From NCBI RefSeq assembly GCF_000226955.1, contig NZ_AGFU01000055.1, positions 1 through 64,000 of the forward strand: a stretch of 64,000 nt of DNA, written 5' to 3'. Of the stretch, positions 44,924-53,792 are shown one piece after another. The translations under genes and the position numbers were made by a program. The stretch comes from Sphingomonas elodea ATCC 31461 (GTDB taxonomy: Bacteria; Pseudomonadota; Alphaproteobacteria; Sphingomonadales; Sphingomonadaceae). A model generated the notes under the pieces. That model was not told the DNA's origin, ran no database searches, and worked only from the letters and a program-made list of their open reading frames with translations. Position 1 is the first letter of the stretch. Each line of letters begins with the position of its first letter.

Positions 44924-47512
44924 ATGAGTGACGCCCGCATCGCCGCCGCAGCTCCCCAGGCCATTCGCCGCGAGGACTATCGTCAACCCGACTGGCTGGT
45001 GCCGGACATCGCGCTGGACTTCGATCTCGATCCCGCCGCCACCCGCGTGCGGGCCGCGCTCCACGTCACCCGCAACGGGTCGCATGATCGCCCGTTGGTG
45101 CTGAACGGCGACGGGCTCGAGGCCGTCGCCGTGAAGGTGGACGGCGTCGCCTCCACCGACTGGCGCATGGACGGGCAGGATCTGGTGATCCCGCTTGGCG
45201 GCGACGCCCACACGATCGAGACCGAAGTGGTGATCGCGCCCGAGCGCAACACCCAGCTGCAGGGTCTCTACGCCTCGTCCGGCATGCTCTGCACCCAGTG
45301 CGAGGCCGAGGGCTTCCGCCGCATCACCTTCTTCCCCGACCGGCCGGACGTGCTCAGCAAGTACAAGGTGCGGATGGAAGGCGACAAGGCGCGCTTCCCC
45401 GTGCTGCTGTCCAACGGCGATCCGATCGCACATGGGGATGCGGAAAGCGGCCGCCACTGGGCCGAATGGCACGACCCCTTCCCCAAGCCGAGCTACCTCT
45501 TCGCGCTGGTCGCAGGCGATCTCGTCGCCAACACCGGCAGCTTCACCACCATGTCGGGCCGCGAGGTGCAGCTGGGCATCTATGTCCGCGCGCCCGACCT
45601 GCCCAAGACCGACCACGCCCTCCACGCCCTCAAGCTCAGCATGAAGTGGGACGAGGAGGTCTATGGCCGCGAATACGACCTCGACGTGTTCAACATCGTC
45701 GCGGTGGACGACTTCAACTTCGGCGCGATGGAGAATAAGGGGCTGAACGTCTTCAACAGCCGCTACATCCTCGCCGACCCCGACACCGCCACCGACTGGG
45801 ACTATGACGCGATCGCCGCCGTGGTCGCGCACGAATATTTCCACAACTGGTCGGGCAACCGCGTCACCTGCCGCGACTGGTTCCAGCTGAGCCTGAAGGA
45901 AGGCTTCACCGTCTTCCGCGACCAGAGCTTCTCGGCCGACCAGGGCTCGGCCGCGGTCAAGCGGATCGAGGACGTGCGCTCGCTTCGCGCCAGCCAGTTC
46001 CCCGAGGATGCCGGCCCGCTCGCCCACCCGGTGCGCCCGGACGAATATATCGAGATCTCGAACTTCTACACGGCGACCATCTACAACAAGGGCGCCGAGC
46101 TGATCCGGATGATGGCGACCATCCTCGGCCCGCAGAAATTCCGCGCCGCCACCGACCTCTATTTCGATCGCTTCGACGGCACGGCGGCGACCTGCGAGGA
46201 TTTCGTGGCGAGCATGGAGGAGGCCGGCGGCGTCGATCTCGGCCAGTTCCGCCGCTGGTACAGCCAGGCGGGCACCCCGCGCGTCTCCGCCAACCTCGTC
46301 CAGGACGGCGCGACCACCCGGCTCGCGCTTGCCCAGACCGTACCGCCGACGCCGGGCCAGCCGGTCAAGGAGCCGATGGTCCTGCCGCTCAAGATCCGCC
46401 TGTTCGGCGAGACGAGCGGCGCGCCGCTGATCGACGAGCAGCTGGTGCTGTTCGACAAGCCCGAGCAGGAACTGCGCTTCGAGAACCTGTCCGAACGCGC
46501 GGTGCTCTCGATCAACCGCGGCTTCTCCGCCCCGGTGATCGTCGACGCCAATCGCAGCGCGGCGGACCTCGCTTTCCTATCGGCGCATGACGACGATCCG
46601 TTCGCGCGCTACGAGGCGATGCAGCAGCTGATGCTCGACACGCTGGTCGCGGCGGTGACCACCGGCAAGGGCGAGCACGCCGCACTGATCGACGCCGTTC
46701 GGGGCACGCTGACCGATTCCTCGCTCGACCGCGCGTTCATCGCCGAAGCGGTGCTGCTGCCGTCGGACAGCTTCATCGGCGACCAGATGGCGATCGTCGA
46801 TCCGGAGGCGATCTTCCACGCCCGCGAGGCGCTGCGTGCCGATCTCGGCAAGGCGCTCGAAGCCGAATGGCGCGCGGCCTATGAGGGTGCCCGCGCCAAC
46901 CGCTTCGAATATTCGCCGGCCGCCAAGGGCGCGCGCCGCCTGAAGAACGTGGCGCTCGGCTATATCGCGGCGAGCGGCGCGAGCGACGCGGCGGAACTCG
47001 CCTTCGCCCAGTTCGACGCGGCCGACAACATGACCGATCGCCAGGGCGGCCTCGCCACCCTGGTCAACGGCAGTTCGGCCCTGCGCGAACAGGCGCTGGA
47101 GGCGTTCTACCAGCGCTATGCCGGCAACGCGCTGGTGCTGGACAAGTGGTTCCAGACCCAGGCGCTTTCCTCGCGCGACGATACGCTGGCGGCGGTCGAG
47201 AAGCTGGCCAGGCATCCCGACTTCACGCTGGCCAATCCCAACCGCGCACGGGCGCTGGTCGGCGCGTTCAGCATCAACCAGCGGGCGTTCCACGATCCCT
47301 CGGGCCGCGGCTATCGCTTCGTGGCGGACCAGCTGATCGCGCTCGACAAGCTCAACCCGCAGACCGCGGCCAAGCTGGTGCCGCCGCTCGGCCGGTGGAA
47401 GCGCTTCGATCCCGCCCGCGCCGCGCTGATGCGGGGCGAGCTGGAGCGGATCGTCGCCAGCCCCGGCCTCAGCAAGGACATGTTCGAGCAGGCGACCAAG
47501 TCGCTCGACTGA
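44924..47512 (+). CDS. pepN: Aminopeptidase N PepN
   Basis: 862 residues, M1 family. The exopeptidase motif FGAMENKGLNVFNS and the zinc site VVAHEYFHNWSGNR with a downstream Glu (LKEGFTVFRDQSF) are intact. The N- and C-terminal beta and helical domains of the E. coli-type PepN are full length. It removes N-terminal residues from peptides in the cytoplasm. It has only a weak ribosome site. It converges with the PhoD-type gene across a perfect 15-bp hairpin. Confidence 0.97.
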   Translation: MSDARIAAAAPQAIRREDYRQPDWLVPDIALDFDLDPAATRVRAALHVTRNGSHDRPLVLNGDGLEAVAVKVDGVASTDWRMDGQDLVIPLGGDAHTIETEVVIAPERNTQLQGLYASSGMLCTQCEAEGFRRITFFPDRPDVLSKYKVRMEGDKARFPVLLSNGDPIAHGDAESGRHWAEWHDPFPKPSYLFALVAGDLVANTGSFTTMSGREVQLGIYVRAPDLPKTDHALHALKLSMKWDEEVYGREYDLDVFNIVAVDDFNFGAMENKGLNVFNSRYILADPDTATDWDYDAIAAVVAHEYFHNWSGNRVTCRDWFQLSLKEGFTVFRDQSFSADQGSAAVKRIEDVRSLRASQFPEDAGPLAHPVRPDEYIEISNFYTATIYNKGAELIRMMATILGPQKFRAATDLYFDRFDGTAATCEDFVASMEEAGGVDLGQFRRWYSQAGTPRVSANLVQDGATTRLALAQTVPPTPGQPVKEPMVLPLKIRLFGETSGAPLIDEQLVLFDKPEQELRFENLSERAVLSINRGFSAPVIVDANRSAADLAFLSAHDDDPFARYEAMQQLMLDTLVAAVTTGKGEHAALIDAVRGTLTDSSLDRAFIAEAVLLPSDSFIGDQMAIVDPEAIFHAREALRADLGKALEAEWRAAYEGARANRFEYSPAAKGARRLKNVALGYIAASGASDAAELAFAQFDAADNMTDRQGGLATLVNGSSALREQALEAFYQRYAGNALVLDKWFQTQALSSRDDTLAAVEKLARHPDFTLANPNRARALVGAFSINQRAFHDPSGRGYRFVADQLIALDKLNPQTAAKLVPPLGRWKRFDPARAALMRGELERIVASPGLSKDMFEQATKSLD

Positions 47513-47533
47513 GCGTTGCCGTCATACGGACGC

Positions 47534-47568
47534 GGTGCTTCCTCCCCCAGCGAGGGGGAGGAAGCACC
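47534..47568. terminator. Bidirectional terminator hairpin
   Basis: GGTGCTTCCTCCCCC (47534-47548) pairs perfectly with GGGGGAGGAAGCACC (47554-47568) around AGCGA. It lies between the convergent pepN and PhoD-type genes. Confidence 0.8.
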
Positions 47569-47573
47569 GTCGA

Positions 47574-49193
47574 TCAGAGCATCACGTTCCGGCCGCGCTG
47601 CACGATCGCGCTGTGCCCCACGCTCGCCTTCAGGCTGCGCGTGGCGACGGTGTCCACGAACACCCAGTCGTTGCGCGCCTGCTCGGGCGTGAGCGTCAGC
47701 GCCATATAGCCGCGGCGGCTGGTGTCGCACCATTTCAGCTCGGGGTTCGCGCGCACCATGGCGGCGGCCACCAGCTTGGGATCGGTCTTGAGCGCGCTCT
47801 CGAACCCCGGCGAGGTCACCGCATGGCCCGCGAACTCGACGCCCGCCGCCTTGCCGTCCTGCGCGAGATCGAACGCCCAGGCATTGTGGCTGTCGCCGCA
47901 CACCACCAGCAGGTTGGCGCCCATGCCTTGCGAGGATGTGAGGAACCGCGCCCGCGCCGCGGGATAGCCGCCCCAGCTGTCATAGCCGAGCGGCAGGCCC
48001 AGCCTGCCCGCGGTGACGCCCGCCTGGACATAGGCCCTGGCGCGCGGATCGGCGTCGGGCGCCAGCCAGCCCATCGCATCGGCCGGGGTGGTGAGGTTGC
48101 CCAGGATCGTGCCGAAGCCGACCACCTGCCAGTGCTGCCCCGCCCGCACCGAGCGGCGCATCGCGTGATCCAGCCATACTTCCTGCTCGCTGCCCAGCAT
48201 CGTCACCGCCGGATCGTGCCACGGGCCGTCGCGGAAGGCGGTGAGCGCCTTTACCGGATCGGCTTCCTGGAAGAGATGCGCGACATCGGGCTGCCGGCTG
48301 CGCGCGAGCAGGCGGCTCTCGGTGCGGAAGAAGGTGGCCAGCGTGCCGATCTCGTAGCTGCCCCACGGTGTTTCGGAGACCGGCATCCATTCGCGGAATA
48401 CCTGCATCGCCGCCGCCTTGCGGGCGCTCCAGTCGCCTTCGTCGTCCTGGTGGTTCTCGGCGCCGCCTTCCCAGCTGTCGTTGGCGCTTTCATGGTCGTC
48501 CCACTGGACAAGCATCGGCTTGGCCGCGTGCAGCGCCTGGAGATCGGGATCGGCGCGGTAGCTGGCATAGCGCAGGCGGTAATCGGCCAGGTGGATCATC
48601 TCGCCGGCCGGCTCGGGCCAGCGGCCGCCGATCGCGCCGCCGGCGGGGGCGTAGCCGCCCTGCTTATATTCGTAGAGATAGTCGCCGAGATGGACCCACA
48701 GGTCGATGTCGTCGCGCGCCGCCGCGTGGCCATAGGCGTTGAAATAGCCGAACGGCAGGTTCGAGCAGGAGAAGATCGCGATGCCGAAGCGGCGCGCGTC
48801 GCCCAGCGGCAGCGTCTTGGTGCGGCCGACCGGCGAGAAGCTGCCGTCGGGCGCCACGAAGCGGTAGAAATAGCGCGTGTCCGGCGAAAGGCCGGCGACG
48901 GTCACCTTGGCGGTATGGTCGCGCCACGGGCCGGTGATCTGTTCGCCCTCGGCGACGATCCGGGCGAAGTCGGCGGTGGCGGCGATCTGCGCGCGCAGCT
49001 TCACCGCGCCGCGATCGGCGGGGACGTAGCGCGTCCACAACAGCATCGTGTCGGCCCCGGGCTCGCCGCTCGCCACCGAATGGGTGAAGCCGCGCGCTGC
49101 CGCCTGGGCCAGCGCCACGCCGGGAATCGCCAGCGCCCCGATGCCGAGCGTTCCGGTGAGCAGCAGCGAGCGGCGGTCGATACGGTGATTCAT
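47574..49193 (-). CDS. PhoD-type alkaline phosphatase (Tat substrate)
   Basis: 539 residues. The N-terminus MNHRIDRRSLLLTGTLG is a twin-arginine signal, and GFTHSVASGEPGADTMLLWTRY is the conserved opening of the PhoD/metallophosphatase family. Metal and phosphate residues appear in IFSCSN, VHLGDYLYEY, WDDHESANDSWEGG and VVCGDSHNAWAF. It removes phosphate from esters, probably in the periplasm. Upstream, 49239-49256 read on the minus strand gives one good Pho-box half CTGTCAC and a weak second half. No phoBR is in the window. Confidence 0.92.
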   Translation of the reverse strand: MNHRIDRRSLLLTGTLGIGALAIPGVALAQAAARGFTHSVASGEPGADTMLLWTRYVPADRGAVKLRAQIAATADFARIVAEGEQITGPWRDHTAKVTVAGLSPDTRYFYRFVAPDGSFSPVGRTKTLPLGDARRFGIAIFSCSNLPFGYFNAYGHAAARDDIDLWVHLGDYLYEYKQGGYAPAGGAIGGRWPEPAGEMIHLADYRLRYASYRADPDLQALHAAKPMLVQWDDHESANDSWEGGAENHQDDEGDWSARKAAAMQVFREWMPVSETPWGSYEIGTLATFFRTESRLLARSRQPDVAHLFQEADPVKALTAFRDGPWHDPAVTMLGSEQEVWLDHAMRRSVRAGQHWQVVGFGTILGNLTTPADAMGWLAPDADPRARAYVQAGVTAGRLGLPLGYDSWGGYPAARARFLTSSQGMGANLLVVCGDSHNAWAFDLAQDGKAAGVEFAGHAVTSPGFESALKTDPKLVAAAMVRANPELKWCDTSRRGYMALTLTPEQARNDWVFVDTVATRSLKASVGHSAIVQRGRNVML

Positions 49194-49461
49194 CTGGTCG
49201 CGTCCCTTTTTCGGTCGGTCGCTAGGTGACGGCGATTGGTGTCGTGTTCGTGACAGCTGCGAAAAGCTGGGCTAGGCAGTGCGGCGAATCTGTTTTCGGG
49301 GGCGTGACAAACAGGGGCGCAACCTGCCGGACGGGAAACACCGCCGGCAGCACGGAGACGACGACGCACGTGAGCTTTTCCCGTATCACGGCCGGCCCCG
49401 TCCGGTCGTTCCGTCCGCTGGCTGCGGCGCATCATTCCGTTGAAAGCGGCGCAGCCCGCTG

Positions 49462-51009
49462 ATGGCGACCCGTATCGCTGCGCTCGGCCTTGCCGAGCAC
49501 AAGGCCGGGGCCGGCGTCGTCGCGGCGGCGGTGCCGCGCTGGCTGGTGCTGCTGATGACGGCGATCGCCGTGCGCGCGGTCACCTTCGGCAATCCGGTGG
49601 TGGCGGTGGACGAGCAATTCTACTGGGTCACCGCCCGGCGCCTGCTGCAGGGGGCGCTGCCCTTTGTCGACATCTGGGATCGCAAGCCGATCGGGCTGTT
49701 CCTGCTCTACACGCCGGCCGCCGCGCTCGGCCTGCCCTGGGGCATCCTCGCCTATCAGCTGATGGCGCTGGCCTGCGTGGTGCTGACCGCGATGATGATC
49801 GCGCGGATCGCCGATCGCATGGGCTGGCATGCCGGCGCGCTGCCGGCCGCGCTGCTCTATATCCTGATGCTCAACGTGGCGGATGGCCAGGGCGGGCAGG
49901 CGCCGGTCTTCTACAACCTGCTGACCGTCTCCGCGATCGCGCTGCTGCTGCCGCGCGCCGGCGACCGCGACGGCGATCCCGCCCGGGTCGGCCGCGGCCT
50001 GCTGGCGATGCTGCTGATCGGGCTGGCGCTGCAGGTGAAGTACACGGTGCTGTTCGAAGGCCTGTTCCTCGGCCTCTGGCTGCTGCGGCGCGAGGCGGTG
50101 CTGGGCGCCAGCCTGGTGCATGTCCTGCGCCGCGGCGCGGGCTATGCCGCGCTGGCGATGCTGCCGACGCTGGTGGCGGGCGCGGTCTATGCCCGGCTCG
50201 GCCAGTTCGATGCGTGGTTCTACGCCAATTTCGGGTCGATCCTCGATCGCAAGAGCGATCCCTGGCTGGATCTGGTCGGCGCCTTTTTCGAGGTGATGGT
50301 GCCGCTCGCGCCGCTGCTCGTGCTGAGCGGCCTCGGCTGGCGGAGACTGGCCCGGGACGGCAACCGCACGCCGGGGGCCGCCCTGCTGTTCGGCTGGCTC
50401 GTCTCGGCGATGGTCGGGCTGATCGTGTTCGGCTCCTGGTTCCCGCACTATGCGCTGCCGGTAATGGTGCCGGCGAGCCTGTGCTGCGCCGCCTATGCCG
50501 CGCAGGACCGCACCGGCCGCCGCATCGTCCTGCCGCTGCTGCTGGTGGTCGCGCTGGTCGCCGGCACCCTCTCGGTGCTCGTTGCCCAGGCCAAGCGCGG
50601 CAATGCCGCCCAGCTGGCAACGATCGCCGACGCCATCGGGCGCGGTCCGGGCTGCCTCTATGTCCATTCCGGCGATTCGATACTGTACGGCGCCACCGGC
50701 CGCTGCGCGCTCAGTCCCTGGCTGTTCCCCAGCCACCTCTCGCGTGAGCGGGAGAACGGCGCACTCGGCGTCGACCAGATGGCCGAGGTCGATCGAATCT
50801 TCGCCAAGCGTCCCGCGGTGGTGGTGATGCGCACGCCGTTCCGCGGCGAACGGCTGGCGATCCGCGCGCGGGTGACCCAGTATCTGCACCGGATGGGCTA
50901 TGCGGCGCGCGGCACGTACCTGCTCGGCCGGGTGCCGATCACCGTCTATGCGGCGCCGGACCTCTCGGCGGCCGAACCGCCCCGGCGCGCGGCCAGCAGA
51001 CCCGCATAA
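49462..51009 (+). CDS. ArnT/PMT-like membrane glycosyltransferase (GT39/GT83-like)
   Basis: 515 residues with about 10-12 membrane helices. The first periplasmic loop has VDEQFYWVTARRLLQGALPFVDIWDRKPIG, the Asp-Glu acidic pair and DRKP pattern of polyprenyl-phosphate-sugar transferases. The C-terminal 100 residues form a soluble domain. It converges with the GT4 gene, overlapping by 64 bp. The 268 bp upstream (49194-49461) hold the Pho-box-like half-sites but no gene I accept. The substrate is unknown. Confidence 0.78.
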   Translation: MATRIAALGLAEHKAGAGVVAAAVPRWLVLLMTAIAVRAVTFGNPVVAVDEQFYWVTARRLLQGALPFVDIWDRKPIGLFLLYTPAAALGLPWGILAYQLMALACVVLTAMMIARIADRMGWHAGALPAALLYILMLNVADGQGGQAPVFYNLLTVSAIALLLPRAGDRDGDPARVGRGLLAMLLIGLALQVKYTVLFEGLFLGLWLLRREAVLGASLVHVLRRGAGYAALAMLPTLVAGAVYARLGQFDAWFYANFGSILDRKSDPWLDLVGAFFEVMVPLAPLLVLSGLGWRRLARDGNRTPGAALLFGWLVSAMVGLIVFGSWFPHYALPVMVPASLCCAAYAAQDRTGRRIVLPLLLVVALVAGTLSVLVAQAKRGNAAQLATIADAIGRGPGCLYVHSGDSILYGATGRCALSPWLFPSHLSRERENGALGVDQMAEVDRIFAKRPAVVVMRTPFRGERLAIRARVTQYLHRMGYAARGTYLLGRVPITVYAAPDLSAAEPPRRAASRPA

Positions 51010-52145
51010 TAGTCCATCAGCGCGGCGGCGTGATCGGCATCGTTGCGCACCCGGGCCGAGGCGACGCGGGCGGCGTGGCGCAGCAGCGTCTGGTCCCGCC
51101 CGAACAGCCGGCGGATGGCATCGGCCGCCGACAGCGTGTCGCGCGCGGCATAGGTTTCGGCGAACAGCGGATCGGCGATTTCGGCAAATCCGCCCTCGTC
51201 GGGGCCGATCAGCGGCAGGCCGGAGGCGAGCGCTTCCCAGGCGACCAGCCCGAACGGCTCGGCATCCGAACCGTGGATCAGCGCATCGCAGCTGGCGATG
51301 ATGCGGGACAGCCGCGTCCGGTCATAGACCGGGCGGAAGATGCGGATATGCGGGCTGTCGGCGATCAGCCCCTCCAGCTGGTGGCGCTGCGGACCGTCGC
51401 CGAGCAGCATCAGCCCGACCGGCAGGTCGTTGGCGGCCGCTTCCACTGCCTCGATCACCAGCGGCCAGCGCTTTTCCTTGTGGTGCCGCCCGAGCCCGAG
51501 CAGCAGATGCCCCTCCGGCGGCAGGCCGAGCTGGGCCAGCATCGACGCGCGCAGCTTCTCGTCGCGCAGGTTGGGGGAGAACCAGTGGCGATCGATGCCC
51601 AGCGGCATCGACGCATCGACCTTCAGCCCGCGCCGCTCGAATCGCTTGGCGAGCGCCGGCCCGTTGGTGACGAACGCATCGTAATGCGACAGGAACCGCG
51701 CCATGTAGCGGGTGTACCAGGCGAAGGCCTGCTCGACCTGCAGCGGCGTCGCCACGCTGTCGAGCCAGCGCTGCGGATAGGTGCCGACAAGGTCCCCATG
51801 CGCGAAATAGACCTTGAGCGCGTCGCCCTGCCAGCGCGCCACCGTCCAGGCCGGTAGCCAGGGCGAGCTGTTCTCGACGATGTCCGGCTGCAACCGGTCG
51901 AGCGCGGCCCAGACGGGCTCGTCCTTCACGAAGATCCGGTAGTTGCGATCGAGCAGCAGCGGCGGGGCCTTGATCCAGTGGATCGCGCCGCCGCCCGGCC
52001 GCTCCTCCACGGCATTTTCCGCACCGGGGGCGACGACGATCAGTTCGTGCCCCAGATCGGCCATCAGGCCCATCTTGCGGTCGAGATAGGTGCGCACGCC
52101 GCCACCGGTAGGAGAGTAGAACTCGTTGACGTCGACGATACGCAT
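50946..52145 (-). CDS. Glycosyltransferase family 4 protein
   Basis: 399 residues. The N-terminal acceptor domain opens IVDVNEFYSPTGGGVRTYLDRK and the C-terminal donor domain has LLGLGRHHKEKRW and the retaining-GT EX7E-type region SDAEPFGLVAWEALASGLPLIG. It transfers a sugar from a nucleotide donor in the cytoplasm. It begins 8 bp after the DUF2141 stop, so it is in that operon, and its 3' end overlaps the membrane glycosyltransferase by 64 bp. Confidence 0.9.
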   Translation of the reverse strand: MRIVDVNEFYSPTGGGVRTYLDRKMGLMADLGHELIVVAPGAENAVEERPGGGAIHWIKAPPLLLDRNYRIFVKDEPVWAALDRLQPDIVENSSPWLPAWTVARWQGDALKVYFAHGDLVGTYPQRWLDSVATPLQVEQAFAWYTRYMARFLSHYDAFVTNGPALAKRFERRGLKVDASMPLGIDRHWFSPNLRDEKLRASMLAQLGLPPEGHLLLGLGRHHKEKRWPLVIEAVEAAANDLPVGLMLLGDGPQRHQLEGLIADSPHIRIFRPVYDRTRLSRIIASCDALIHGSDAEPFGLVAWEALASGLPLIGPDEGGFAEIADPLFAETYAARDTLSAADAIRRLFGRDQTLLRHAARVASARVRNDADHAAALMDYYAGLLAARRGGSAAERSGAA

Positions 52146-52153
52146 GCGCCCTC

Positions 52154-52681
52154 TCAGTTCAGCGGACCGAAGCCTCCCAGCCCGCGCAGATACTGGGCCC
52201 GAATGTTCACGCTGGTCACCCCGTTCCCGACATGGACCATCGCCTGACGCAATTTGGGACGGCTGCGTCCCAATCGCTGGTTCGACGGGAAGCCGGCACC
52301 ATCGGACCAGAAGTCGAACTTGTTCTTGCCGTCGCGATCATGGGTGAACAGCACGGCATAGTCGCCCGGTGCCGGCACGCGGATGCACATCACCACCGCC
52401 CCCGAAGGCGGCGTATTCGCCCAGATGCGGCGGAAGGTCTTGCCCTCCCTGACGAGGTCGCGGTCGTCCTTGAGGAAGTCTTCCTCGCTGGCGGGATACA
52501 GTTCCAGCTTCAGCCGGCCAGTGCGGTCCTTAAGGCCCGAGATTTCCGCCTGGATCGCCGGGCCGCGGCCGCTGGTGCAGGCCCCGGCATCCTCGCCCAG
52601 CACCTGCGCGGACGCGCCGTTCGCGCCGTTCGCGCCGAGTGCGGCAAGCACCGTCGCGGTGAGAAGGGCGATGCGCCTCAT
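52154..52681 (-). CDS. DUF2141 secreted protein
   Basis: 175 residues. A Sec signal (RRIALLTATVLAALGANGA) precedes a small beta-rich domain of the DUF2141 type (AEISGLKDRTGRLKLELYPA, PGDYAVLFTHDRDGKNKFD). It has no known enzymatic function; sphingomonad relatives occur beside glycan genes. The start overlaps the stop of the upstream membrane-protein gene by 4 bp (ATGA) and GT4 follows at 8 bp, so it is a three-gene operon. Confidence 0.85.
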   Translation of the reverse strand: MRRIALLTATVLAALGANGANGASAQVLGEDAGACTSGRGPAIQAEISGLKDRTGRLKLELYPASEEDFLKDDRDLVREGKTFRRIWANTPPSGAVVMCIRVPAPGDYAVLFTHDRDGKNKFDFWSDGAGFPSNQRLGRSRPKLRQAMVHVGNGVTSVNIRAQYLRGLGGFGPLN

Positions 52682-53604
52682 GCGGTCTTCCTCGTCAGCA
52701 AAGCGTGCAGGCCGAAGCCTGCGATCAGGATCAGATGCGCGACCAGCGACAGGCCGGCGATCAGCGCCATCAGCTCCGACAGCGCCTCGCCCTGGCCGAT
52801 CACCATGATCGCGAAGTTGGCGAACAGCAGCTCCTTGTTCGGCACGAGCGGCAGGCGCCAGGCGAGCAGCCGGCCGGCCGAGAGGAGCAGCCAGATGCCG
52901 ATGGAAACCTGCGGCATCGCGAAGTGCCAGGCGAAGGCGATCAGCACCGAGCTGGAGACGATGCGGATGCAGTGGATGCCGAACACCCACCAGAGCTGGC
53001 CGCGCGGCAGCGAGAACACCCGCTTCGAGAAGATCAGGAACGGCAGCGACATCGCGAAAATGACCGCGATCGAGCCCATCAGCGTGTTGAATTCGGCCGG
53101 CTTGAGCAGATCGATGCCGAAGGGCAGCGCCATCGCCACCACCGCCAGCGTCATCGCATTGCCCGCGATGGCCGACAGGATGGTCACGTCCTTCACCGCC
53201 CCGAACGGCGCCGCCACCATCTGGGTGCGCTGGCGTGCCCAGGCGTAGAAATAGGCCTCGCCCGAATAGCCGAGCAGCACCTCGTTCGCGATCCGCTTCT
53301 TGTGGAGCGCGATCATGCCGTCGATCGGTATCCGCCACAGCTTGCGGAAGATGACGTAATCGAAGGTTGGCGAGCCGATATAGTAGAGCCCGAATACCAG
53401 GTAGAAGAGCGGGTTGGTCGGCAGTGCCCGCGCCAGCCCGGTCAGGCCGCCGCCGAACAGCTCGCGGCCCAGCCCCGCCACCATCAGCAGCGTGAGCCCC
53501 GCGCCCAGCCACATCGGCCAGCGACGCTTGATCTTTTCCACGGGCTCCAGGCCCGCCAGATCCGGTGCACCCGGAATCGCGGCTTCGACCACGCGTGCGT
53601 TCAC
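52678..53604 (-). CDS. Multi-pass membrane protein of unknown function, flippase-like
   Basis: 308 residues from a GTG at 53604 with a strong GGGAGG site 5 nt upstream; a longer ATG frame at 53676 has no such site. The N-terminal 25 residues are cytoplasmic and about eight membrane helices follow, with polar loops such as KKRIANEVLLGYSGEAYFYAW. It resembles the UPF0104/LPG-synthase-type flippase group in overall shape, but no signature is decisive. It shares the operon with DUF2141 and a glycosyltransferase, so sugar-lipid handling is inferred. Confidence 0.65.
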   Translation of the reverse strand: MNARVVEAAIPGAPDLAGLEPVEKIKRRWPMWLGAGLTLLMVAGLGRELFGGGLTGLARALPTNPLFYLVFGLYYIGSPTFDYVIFRKLWRIPIDGMIALHKKRIANEVLLGYSGEAYFYAWARQRTQMVAAPFGAVKDVTILSAIAGNAMTLAVVAMALPFGIDLLKPAEFNTLMGSIAVIFAMSLPFLIFSKRVFSLPRGQLWWVFGIHCIRIVSSSVLIAFAWHFAMPQVSIGIWLLLSAGRLLAWRLPLVPNKELLFANFAIMVIGQGEALSELMALIAGLSLVAHLILIAGFGLHALLTRKTA

Positions 53605-53717
53605 CGAAGCCTCCCGGGCCTGTCTGTTCGTACCATTCAAAAGCGCCACCGACACGACCGAAACATTCTTGAGCAACCCGCGTTTCGGCGTTTCCGGTTT
53701 TCCGGCCCGTCGCGCGA

Positions 53718-53737
53718 TGGTGGGACATTTCCCACCA
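53718..53737. promoter_or_regulatory. 20-bp palindrome in the divergent glycan promoter region
   Basis: TGGTGGGA-CATT-TCCCACCA, perfect 8-bp arms. It lies 114 bp upstream of the membrane-protein GTG and 56 bp upstream of the divergent GT4 ATG, so it may bind a regulator of both transcripts. The regulator is unknown. Confidence 0.45.
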
Positions 53738-53792
53738 CATTGCGGTTTATTCCGGCAGCGATTTGGGCTTTAGAAAGGCAATCCGCAAGTAG

